Shown here in pieces: positions 1 to 5,103 of a stretch of 5,750 nucleotides of DNA; position 1 is the first letter of the stretch; the number at the start of each line of letters is the position of its first letter. The notes under the pieces were generated by a model. It searched no databases and was not told the DNA's origin. It worked only from the letters and a program-made list of their open reading frames with translations. The DNA lies in contig JADHLU010000068.1 of NCBI GenBank assembly GCA_016780435.1, forward strand, positions 1 to 5,750. The letters are read 5' to 3'. The DNA is from Flavobacteriaceae bacterium. Lineage in GTDB: Bacteria; Bacteroidota; Bacteroidia; Flavobacteriales; Flavobacteriaceae. The position numbers were made by a program, and so were the translations under genes.

Positions 1-663
1 ACCCTTTTTACCGATGATCCATTCGGCTGCTATGAGTGCTCCAAGCGCAAAACCGTCGCGGTTAAAGGCCTGGTGAGTGAGTGAAATTTGGTCGATGGCA
101 CTGGTGTAGTGCACGACATGTGTGCCCGGAACTTCTCCTTCACGCGTTGAATAGATAGGCAGAAAACCAGACTTTGGTTCATTTGAATAGCCCTTGAAGT
201 TGCGAGATGCTATATGCGCTTCGGCCAGGGTTAAAGCCGTTCCACTAGGTGCGTCCAGTTTTTGGGTGTGGTGCGTTTCTTCTATAGTAACGGCATATTG
301 ATCGTGTTTAGCCATCAGCACAGCAAGTTTTTGGTTCAATTCAAAAAAAAGATGTACTCCGAGACTGAAGTTGCTCGAGTACAAGAAAGCCGTTTGGTGC
401 GCTACGGCCAGTGCTTCGGCCTTTGTTAAGCGATCAAGCCAGCCGGTGGTGCCGCTCACTACAGGTATGCCTTTTGATAACCCCATACTTATGAGATCAA
501 ATGCAGAGTCGGGGGTGCTGAAGTTGATGATGACATCAACCGTTGAAGGAATGTCTTTGGGTGTGTCATTGGTGCACAGCACTACAGTATGCTTGCGCTC
601 AAGTGCAAATTCTTCAATGCGCTTACCCATTTTTCCGTATCCCAAAATAGCTATTGAACTCAT
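1..663 (-). CDS. dapB: 4-hydroxy-tetrahydrodipicolinate reductase, partial (C-terminus beyond the left edge)
   Basis: DapB is a cytoplasmic enzyme that reduces 4-hydroxy-tetrahydrodipicolinate with NAD(P)H to tetrahydrodipicolinate, in the lysine and meso-diaminopimelate pathway that feeds peptidoglycan synthesis. The reading frame is open for 221 codons from the ATG at 663 to the window edge. Visible motifs are the Rossmann nucleotide-binding loop GYGKMG (residues 8-13), NFSTP (47-51), SGTTGW (70-75), SSNFSLGV (96-103) and the substrate-binding signature THHTQKLDAPSGTA (130-143), with the catalytic-type His pair 131-132 and Lys135. The segment AEWIIGKKG at the edge is near the usual end. Bacteroidota DapB proteins are shorter than the 273-residue E. 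coli enzyme, so I estimate that only 10-20 residues are missing. The start ATG overlaps the TGA of the upstream DUF5683 gene as ATGA, which suggests translational coupling. No Shine-Dalgarno sequence is visible. The identification is very secure. Confidence 0.97.
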   Translation of the reverse strand, partial: MSSIAILGYGKMGKRIEEFALERKHTVVLCTNDTPKDIPSTVDVIINFSTPDSAFDLISMGLSKGIPVVSGTTGWLDRLTKAEALAVAHQTAFLYSSNFSLGVHLFFELNQKLAVLMAKHDQYAVTIEETHHTQKLDAPSGTALTLAEAHIASRNFKGYSNEPKSGFLPIYSTREGEVPGTHVVHYTSAIDQISLTHQAFNRDGFALGALIAAEWIIGKKG

Positions 664-1265
664 AGTGTAATAGTCAGTTTTATTCCCGTTTCAGTTCCGG
701 GCCCAATGGAGAGTGGCTGAATGACCGGATTCATTTTTATACTCAGGTCTTCTGTGACGTTAAACGGCTTTAAGTGCGCATCTACGCTAGCGTCTATAAC
801 GTTTAAAAGGTAAAGGCCAATGGCGATTAGAACGGAGGAGTCGCGCTGGCTTTGCGAGCCTTTTTGGGCCTGTTCTAGAGCACTGTTCGAAACATCGGGG
901 CCTACGCCGTCTCCGTTGATGTCGTAGAACTCATCGGTAGTGAAACCGGCGTTGCGCAATTTAAATGCGTCCCTATACCTCAAGTATTGTGTTTGATTGA
1001 ATTGATACACAAAGATACCGGTGCCAACAGCGGCCCAGGCCAGCGGAACTTTCCAATAACGCCTGTTGTAAAACTGACCAAGACCCGGAAAGGCGGCCGA
1101 ATAAAAGGTAGCCTTAGAGGCGGCCAGCGGATCTCTTGCGCGATCCAGGCGCTGCTGCGCGCGCTGAATGCGCTTATCTTCTCTGGTCTCGGGCTCGGGT
1201 AGTTGTTGCGCATAAGCACTGTGAAAGAAAAGAAGAGCTAAAAGTAGCACCAAGATCCTATTCAC
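660..1265 (-). CDS. DUF5683 domain protein, exported or envelope-associated, function unknown
   Basis: This is a protein of about 201 residues of the DUF5683 family, which regularly sits between parB and dapB in Bacteroidota; no biochemical role is established as far as I know. It starts with a signal-peptide-like segment (basic NR, then a leucine-rich core, then HSAYA with likely cleavage after Ala19). A charged stretch rich in Arg and Gln follows (about 28-45), and then the family core SAAFPGLGQFYNRRYWK (56-72). Hydrophobic segments at about 74-89 and 145-157 could span or lie in a membrane. LNVIDASVDAHL (154-165) is the second conserved block. An Asp/Asn-rich DINGDGVGPD segment lies at 115-124. 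No ATG is available: in frame there are only TTG at 1268 and GTG at 1265 between the upstream stop (1283-1281) and the signal peptide. I prefer GTG; using TTG adds one residue. The start lies inside the end of parB (8-bp overlap), and the stop overlaps the dapB ATG. Confidence 0.9.
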   Translation of the reverse strand: MNRILVLLLALLFFHSAYAQQLPEPETREDKRIQRAQQRLDRARDPLAASKATFYSAAFPGLGQFYNRRYWKVPLAWAAVGTGIFVYQFNQTQYLRYRDAFKLRNAGFTTDEFYDINGDGVGPDVSNSALEQAQKGSQSQRDSSVLIAIGLYLLNVIDASVDAHLKPFNVTEDLSIKMNPVIQPLSIGPGTETGIKLTITL

Positions 1266-2145
1266 CAAAGAGTGCTTTTTTTAGTTTCAGTAAATCTTTT
1301 TCCGAATCAAAAGGAAATTTCAACATTCCCGATCCGTCTGAGCGTAGATCGGCGCTGACCTCTTTACCGCTGAGTTCTTTTAACTGAGCTATAGCCGTTT
1401 CTGCTTTCTTACTCAGCCCCTTTGCTAAGGGCTTTTGCGTAGAAGAAGGCCTGGCCGAGGCCCCCAGCAATACGCGAGCCCTGTTTTCGGTGGCCCTTAC
1501 TGACAACCCCTTGCTGAGTACTTCGCCGAGAAGGCTCAATTGATCAGAAGCGCGATCTAACGACATTATGGTTCTTCCGTGACCCATGCTGATCGATTTA
1601 TTCTTTAAGGCGTCTTGTACTTGGGGATGAAGCTTTAATAGCCGCAAATAGTTGGTGATGGTTGAACGCTCTTTGCCCACGCGTTTACTCAGGTTTTCTT
1701 GAGTAAGCTGAATTTCATCAATCAGTCGCTGGTACGATAGCGCAATTTCGATAGGATCCAGTTCTTGGCGCTGAATGTTCTCTACAAGCGCCATCTCTAA
1801 TGATTCCTGGTCATTGGCTTCACGGATGTAGGCCGGAATTTCTTTTAGTTCAGCTCTTAGGGCTGCCCGTAAACGTCGCTCTCCAGATACAAGCTGAAAG
1901 ACCCCATTCTCGAGTCTTCTAACGGTGATCGGTTGTATAATGCCCAGTTGCTTGATTGATTGGGCCAACTCTTCGAGGGCTCCTTCGTCAAACGAGGTTC
2001 GAGGCTGAAATGGGTTTACTTCTATGAGTGCAGGGGCAATCAGGGCCATTAAAGAACCCCCTTCGGTCATTTTAATGCCGCTTTCGGGGTCTTTAAGCAG
2101 AGCCGAAATTCCTCTTCCTAAAACTTGTTTTTTCTGTTTAGCCAT
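1258..2145 (-). CDS. parB: Chromosome-partitioning protein ParB (Spo0J/Noc-like CTPase, DNA-binding)
   Basis: ParB binds parS sites near the replication origin, uses CTP to load and slide on DNA as a clamp, and stimulates the ATPase of ParA during chromosome segregation. The 295-residue protein has the full domain order. The N-terminal LGRGISALL (9-17) is the ParA-contacting segment. VNPFQPRTSFD (43-53) is the first conserved box. SGERRLRAA (87-95) is the arginine-rich CTP-binding motif. ALVENIQRQELDPIEIA (119-135) is the third box. A helix-turn-helix (about 147-172, LTQENLSKRVG then STITNYLRLLKL) contacts parS, and a Lys/Leu-rich C-terminal region (about 240-295) should dimerise. The ATG at 2145 lies 3 bp after the parA stop, so the two genes are surely co-transcribed. 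The last 8 bp overlap the DUF5683 gene. Length and motifs are normal for a chromosomal ParB. No parS site was found in the window. Confidence 0.98.
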   Translation of the reverse strand: MAKQKKQVLGRGISALLKDPESGIKMTEGGSLMALIAPALIEVNPFQPRTSFDEGALEELAQSIKQLGIIQPITVRRLENGVFQLVSGERRLRAALRAELKEIPAYIREANDQESLEMALVENIQRQELDPIEIALSYQRLIDEIQLTQENLSKRVGKERSTITNYLRLLKLHPQVQDALKNKSISMGHGRTIMSLDRASDQLSLLGEVLSKGLSVRATENRARVLLGASARPSSTQKPLAKGLSKKAETAIAQLKELSGKEVSADLRSDGSGMLKFPFDSEKDLLKLKKALFGE

Positions 2146-2148
2146 GAG

Positions 2149-2943
2149 CTAGTTGGTCTTCTTCTTTTTTGTGGGCTCTTGTGCTTTGCGCTTTAATACT
2201 TCGCGAGCTAGCCCGAGATAGTTAGAGGCTCCTTTGCTACTTGCATCGTAACTAATGATGCTCTCTCCGAAACTAGGCGCTTCACTGAGTTTTACGTTAC
2301 GCTGAATGATGGTCTCAAATACCATGTCAGCGAAGTGCTTTCTAACCTCTTCGACCACTTGATTAGAGAGTCTGAGACGAGAGTCGAACATAGTCAGCAG
2401 CATTCCTTCTATATCTAGGTCTTTATTGTAGAGTTTTTGAACACTTTTGACCGTATTTAAAAGTTTGCCCAAGCCTTCAAGCGCGTAGTACTCGCATTGA
2501 ATCGGAATGATGACCGAATCAGCTGCAGTTAAGGCATTCAAAGTTAATAGGCCAAGTGAAGGGGCACAATCGATAATGATGTAATCGTACTGTTCTTTAA
2601 GTGGTCGAATGACCTCAGCCAACATGAATTCGCGATTTTTCTTTTCTACCAACTCGATTTCTATAGCTACCAGATCAATATGTGCGGGCACTAGTGAAAC
2701 ATTGGGAGAATTTGCGGCTACGATCACCTGTTCTGGAGTTGCGGTATGTTCTAAAAGCTGATAGGTCCCGACTGACACACTCTCTACATCAATACCCAAG
2801 CCTGAACTTGCATTAGCCTGTGGGTCAGCATCGATGAGAAGCACCTTTTGTTCGAGTGCGCCCAGTGCCGCACTGAGGTTTACAGAGGTAGTCGTTTTAC
2901 CAACTCCGCCTTTTTGGTTTGCAATCGCAATAATCTTGCCCAT
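2149..2943 (-). CDS. parA: Chromosome-partitioning ATPase ParA (Soj/MinD superfamily)
   Basis: ParA is an ATP-dependent dimerising protein that binds DNA non-specifically; ParB-parS complexes follow its gradient during origin segregation. The 264-residue sequence begins with the deviant Walker A motif KGGVGKTTT (11-19), including the signature Lys11. LLIDADPQAN (35-44) carries the hydrolysis-related Asp40, and the Walker B strand IIIDCAPSLG (122-131) has Asp125. G12, K16 and D40 match B. subtilis Soj numbering exactly, as far as I recall that sequence. QCEYYALEGLG is also a typical ParA segment. There is no N-terminal helix-turn-helix extension, which fits a chromosomal (type Ib/Soj-like) rather than a P1-type plasmid protein. 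The C-terminus is strongly basic (KRKAQEPTKKKKTN), which may help DNA binding, by inference. The ATG at 2943 follows a 79-bp gap that could hold the promoter of the parA-parB-DUF5683-dapB set. No Shine-Dalgarno sequence is seen. Confidence 0.98.
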   Translation of the reverse strand: MGKIIAIANQKGGVGKTTTSVNLSAALGALEQKVLLIDADPQANASSGLGIDVESVSVGTYQLLEHTATPEQVIVAANSPNVSLVPAHIDLVAIEIELVEKKNREFMLAEVIRPLKEQYDYIIIDCAPSLGLLTLNALTAADSVIIPIQCEYYALEGLGKLLNTVKSVQKLYNKDLDIEGMLLTMFDSRLRLSNQVVEEVRKHFADMVFETIIQRNVKLSEAPSFGESIISYDASSKGASNYLGLAREVLKRKAQEPTKKKKTN

Positions 2944-2961
2944 AGTGAAATAAAGAGTGTT

Positions 2962-2993
2962 CTAAAATACAATAACTGACTGCAGTGCCCAAT
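2962..2993 (-). promoter_or_regulatory. Possible Bacteroidota-type promoter for parA
   Basis: Read on the minus strand, ATTG (2993-2990) is followed by 20 nt and then TATTTTAG (2969-2962). The primary Bacteroidota promoter is TTTG, about 19-21 nt, then TAnnTTTG; each box here has one mismatch. It would place transcription start near 2956 and leave a leader of roughly 10-15 nt before the parA ATG at 2943. An 8-bp palindrome, ACTGCAGT (2979-2986), lies in the spacer. This is a motif match by eye only, and the genes may simply be read through from upstream. Confidence 0.4.
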
Positions 2994-3008
2994 AAGCCTG
3001 AGACTAAA

Positions 3009-3018
3009 TTGTTAACAA
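3009..3018. repeat. 10-bp perfect palindrome TTGTTAACAA between the septum gene and parA
   Basis: TTGTTAACAA is its own reverse complement. It starts 5 nt after the septum-gene stop codon and lies just upstream of the candidate parA promoter. The flanking TGAG (2999-3002) and CTCA (3022-3025) can also pair, though off-centre by 3 nt. No T-run follows on the minus strand, so a classical intrinsic terminator is not supported. It could be an operator or a weak hairpin, or chance in AT-rich DNA. Confidence 0.35.
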
Positions 3019-3022
3019 ATAC

Positions 3023-3346
3023 TCAGAATTTAGGAGGCTTAACGCTGTCAGTATACTCTATGATAAAGAGATCTTCGTTATCTCGCTTAAAGAGGTAATG
3101 TTCCCGTGCGTAACGCTCTTTTTCTAAGGAGTCTCTGAATTTTCTAAGTAACACAGAGTCAGACTGAATCTCTTTTTCGAGGTAGTGTTTTTCTTGCTCC
3201 AATGCCTTTATTTCTTGCCTAAGTTGCCACTGAATCAGCACCGAATTAGCGTCAAAAAATAGCATCCAGATTAAAAAGAATAACCCAATAAGCACGTAGA
3301 GGTTAGTCAACCATTTCGAAGATCTAATCCCTTTGAATGGCTTCAT
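3023..3346 (-). CDS. Septum formation initiator family protein (FtsB/DivIC-like)
   Basis: This is a small bitopic division protein of the FtsB/DivIC family, which bridges FtsQ/DivIB-type and FtsL-type proteins in the divisome and helps activate septal wall synthesis. The 107 residues show a short basic cytoplasmic N-terminus (1-12) and one transmembrane helix (about 13-31, NLYVLIGLFFLIWMLFF). A charged coiled coil follows (about 36-76, with Leu/Ile heptads and many Glu, Lys and Gln). The family's terminal block is present as YAREHYLFKRDNEDLFIIEY (79-98). I chose the ATG at 3346 because it overlaps the udk TGA as ATGA; a GTG two codons upstream (3352) is possible but less likely. A udk neighbour is common for this gene in Bacteroidota. 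FtsB and DivIC cannot be told apart here, so no symbol is given. It is followed by a 79-bp gap before parA. Confidence 0.92.
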   Translation of the reverse strand: MKPFKGIRSSKWLTNLYVLIGLFFLIWMLFFDANSVLIQWQLRQEIKALEQEKHYLEKEIQSDSVLLRKFRDSLEKERYAREHYLFKRDNEDLFIIEYTDSVKPPKF

Positions 3347-3948
3347 GTGCACAACTGTTTAATGGCTAACGACAAAAAGCGTGCGGCAACTGAATAATCA
3401 TCGTTATTGTTGATGACTAGGTGAGCCATTTTTCGCGCTTTAGCCACGTATGTGTCATGCATAGGTTTTACCTGCTTGGTGTAGCGTGAAAAGGCCGTCT
3501 CCAGATCGTGCCCCCGCTCTGTGGTGTCTCTTCGTATGCGTCTGAGCAATCGATGATCTTGGTCAGTGTCTACGTAGATCCAGAGGTCGACCAGGTTAAA
3601 AAGGGTGTTGTTATTCATCAGTAAAATACCCTCTAGCAATAGGGCTTTAGCCGGATGTATTTGCTCTGTTTTTGAATCACGTGTTTCGCGTACAAAATCG
3701 TACACGGGAACGTCTACCGCGTGGCCCTCTTTTAAGGACCTCAAATGCGAAATAAGCAGTTCGTAATCGAACGCATCTGGGTGGTCGTAATTCGTTTGCC
3801 TCCTTTGTTCGGGGGTGAGGTGATCTTGGGCGTGGTAGTAGCGATCTTGTGAGAGCACCTGCAAGTCTTCGGTGCTAGACTTTTTAAGCGTACTTACCAG
3901 CGTGCTTTTGCCGCTTCCCGATCCGCCAGTGATACCAATTATAAACAC
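3343..3948 (-). CDS. udk: Uridine kinase (uridine/cytidine kinase, pyrimidine salvage)
   Basis: This is a cytoplasmic P-loop kinase that phosphorylates uridine and cytidine to UMP and CMP with ATP or GTP. The 201 residues carry the Walker A loop GGSGSGKST (8-16), QDRYY (34-38), the nucleoside-binding signature NYDHPDAFD (53-61) and PVYDFVRETR (81-90). LLLEGILL (103-110) is the Walker B-type strand, and the lid segment RRIRRDTTERG (136-146) is rich in phosphate-contacting arginines. The length is normal for the family. The only usable start is GTG at 3948: upstream in the same frame is just the anmK stop at 3975-3973, and MFIIGITGG matches the usual family N-terminus. An out-of-frame ATG at 3959 opens a six-codon frame that overlaps this start. 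The gene follows anmK by 24 bp and overlaps the septum gene by ATGA. Confidence 0.96.
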   Translation of the reverse strand: MFIIGITGGSGSGKSTLVSTLKKSSTEDLQVLSQDRYYHAQDHLTPEQRRQTNYDHPDAFDYELLISHLRSLKEGHAVDVPVYDFVRETRDSKTEQIHPAKALLLEGILLMNNNTLFNLVDLWIYVDTDQDHRLLRRIRRDTTERGHDLETAFSRYTKQVKPMHDTYVAKARKMAHLVINNNDDYSVAARFLSLAIKQLCT

Positions 3949-3972
3949 GCTGAATTCATTAGGGTTAGTATT

Positions 3973-5055
3973 TTATTCAACAGAGCTTGTAACTAAGGAG
4001 CCAGCGCAAGAGTCTTTTGAGGCCCCCGTTACACTGCTAAACACGTTAATCTCATTTCGAACCCGAAGGTACCCCATAAATGCAAAAATTAAGGCCTCTT
4101 TATAGTCAACTAACTGCTTTTCGGGTACCTCTATAGAAATCTGTTCAGAGACTGTATTGCGTAATCTATTGACTGCAAAGGTATTGTGTGCACCTCCACC
4201 CGTAACCAACACACGTAGTTGTTTCCCTTTTTTTTGTGCTACTAATTGCGCTAAAACCCGGTTGATTTGATCCACATTGTGTTCGATTACGGTGCAGCTT
4301 AAATCGGCAATCGAACCTTCGACGGCACTAATGACCGGAAAGAATGCTTCGTAGTACCATTCTTTACCTAAAGATTTCGGCGCCTCGCGCTTAAAAAAAG
4401 CTAAGGCATTGAGTTGTTCGAGTAAATCAGGTATTAGCGTTCCGGAGGCGGCGATTTTTCCGCCTTCATCGTAAGCTAAGCCCATTTGTTTGACCAGGTC
4501 GTTTAACGGCGTGTTGAACATGCCAATGTCAAAAGCCCTGCGCATACCCCCCTCAGTGTATGAGATGTTGGATATACCGCCTAGATTTAGGCAGGCGTCA
4601 TAAGATTCAAATAAGAGCGCGTCGCCGATGGGTACTAAAGGAGCTCCTTGGCCTCCCAATGCCACATCGCAGGTTCTGAAATCGTAAACGACCGGTGTGT
4701 TTAGCTGATTAAAATAGGTTATACCGTTACCAATTTGCCGGGTGATCCCTCTTTCGGGTTGATGAAAAACGGTATGTCCGTGGCTAGATATCAAGTCGAT
4801 GGGCTGGGTCAGTTGCTTACTGAATTCACTAATGGCCTTTAGTACGATTTGATCGTAGGCGTCTTCAAGCTGCTCTAGCTCAGACTCCTTTAAAAGATGG
4901 GCCTGTCTTAGTTGCTCTACGAAACCGGCGGGGTATTCGTGGGTATACGTAGCGATGATCGCGTAGGCGTAGCCGGTCTGTTCTCTTTTGAACGAAACGC
5001 AGCATAGGTCTAGCCCGTCAAACGAAGTTCCTGACATGAGTCCGAGTACAGTCAT
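3973..5055 (-). CDS. anmK: Anhydro-N-acetylmuramic acid kinase
   Basis: AnmK cleaves the 1,6-anhydro ring of anhydro-MurNAc, released when lytic transglycosylases degrade peptidoglycan, and phosphorylates it with ATP to MurNAc-6-phosphate, the MurQ substrate. It is cytoplasmic and has the ASKHA (hexokinase/Hsp70-like) fold. The 360 residues include LGLMSGTSFDGLD (4-16), the phosphate-binding N-terminal motif, then SHGHTVFHQP (91-100) and GGQGAPLVP (134-142). LNLGGISNIS (156-165) precedes AFDIGMFNTPLN (174-185), where Asp176 aligns with the catalytic Asp182 of E. coli. PKSLGKEWY (226-234) and the adenine-site motif TGGGAHN (285-291) follow. Where proteobacterial enzymes have FDTGPGN, this one has FDIGMFN; related Bacteroidota proteins also diverge there. 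The ATG at 5055 gives the conserved N-terminus. The divergent neighbour murQ, 48 bp away, encodes the next step, which strengthens the call. The downstream gene udk is 24 bp away. Confidence 0.96.
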   Translation of the reverse strand: MTVLGLMSGTSFDGLDLCCVSFKREQTGYAYAIIATYTHEYPAGFVEQLRQAHLLKESELEQLEDAYDQIVLKAISEFSKQLTQPIDLISSHGHTVFHQPERGITRQIGNGITYFNQLNTPVVYDFRTCDVALGGQGAPLVPIGDALLFESYDACLNLGGISNISYTEGGMRRAFDIGMFNTPLNDLVKQMGLAYDEGGKIAASGTLIPDLLEQLNALAFFKREAPKSLGKEWYYEAFFPVISAVEGSIADLSCTVIEHNVDQINRVLAQLVAQKKGKQLRVLVTGGGAHNTFAVNRLRNTVSEQISIEVPEKQLVDYKEALIFAFMGYLRVRNEINVFSSVTGASKDSCAGSLVTSSVE

Positions 5056-5059
5056 GCCC

Positions 5060-5067
5060 TAAAAGTA
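5060..5067 (-). promoter_or_regulatory. Candidate -7 box for anmK (TACTTTTA)
   Basis: On the minus strand TACTTTTA matches the Bacteroidota -7 consensus TAnnTTTG in five of its six fixed positions, the last base being A instead of G. It ends 4 nt before the anmK ATG. I see no clear TTTG-type -33 box 19-21 nt upstream. If it is used, the anmK transcript would have almost no leader. The support is weak. Confidence 0.3.
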
Positions 5068-5091
5068 GTAGATATTCGCTCTTTTTCGATG

Positions 5092-5099
5092 TAGATTTG
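5092..5099 (+). promoter_or_regulatory. Candidate -7 box for murQ (TAGATTTG)
   Basis: TAGATTTG is an exact match to the TAnnTTTG -7 element of primary Bacteroidota promoters. It ends 4 nt before the murQ ATG at 5104. The usual distance from this box to the start of transcription would place the RNA 5' end at or next to the ATG, implying a leaderless or nearly leaderless mRNA. A good -33 TTTG box at the expected spacing is not visible, so the match is partial as a promoter. Confidence 0.45.
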
Positions 5100-5103
5100 T
5101 TCT

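Noticed and set aside
371..670. Plus-strand open frame of 99 codons
   Set aside because: It is antisense to dapB, whose protein motifs are unmistakable; the antisense frame resembles no known family.
980..1387. Several 70-83-codon frames on both strands
   Set aside because: They lie in other frames of the DUF5683 and parB genes, have low-complexity or Arg/Ser-rich compositions and no recognisable domain.
2999..3025. Intrinsic terminator after the septum gene
   Set aside because: TGAG/CTCA and the inner palindrome can pair only with asymmetry, the stem is AT-rich, and no T-run follows in the direction of transcription.
3347..3352. GTG at 3352 as the start of the septum protein
   Set aside because: The ATG at 3346 forms a standard ATGA overlap with the udk stop and is the simpler start; the upstream GTG would add only two residues.
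3673..3688. CACGTG core inside udk as a possible parS site
   Set aside because: The hexamer matches the centre of parS, but the flanking arms (tgaat and tttcg) do not match TGTTT and AAACA on either strand, and the bases are explained by udk codons for ETRDS.
3872..4105. Plus-strand frame of 77 codons across the udk/anmK junction
   Set aside because: It is antisense to two well-supported genes and is not like any protein family I recognise.
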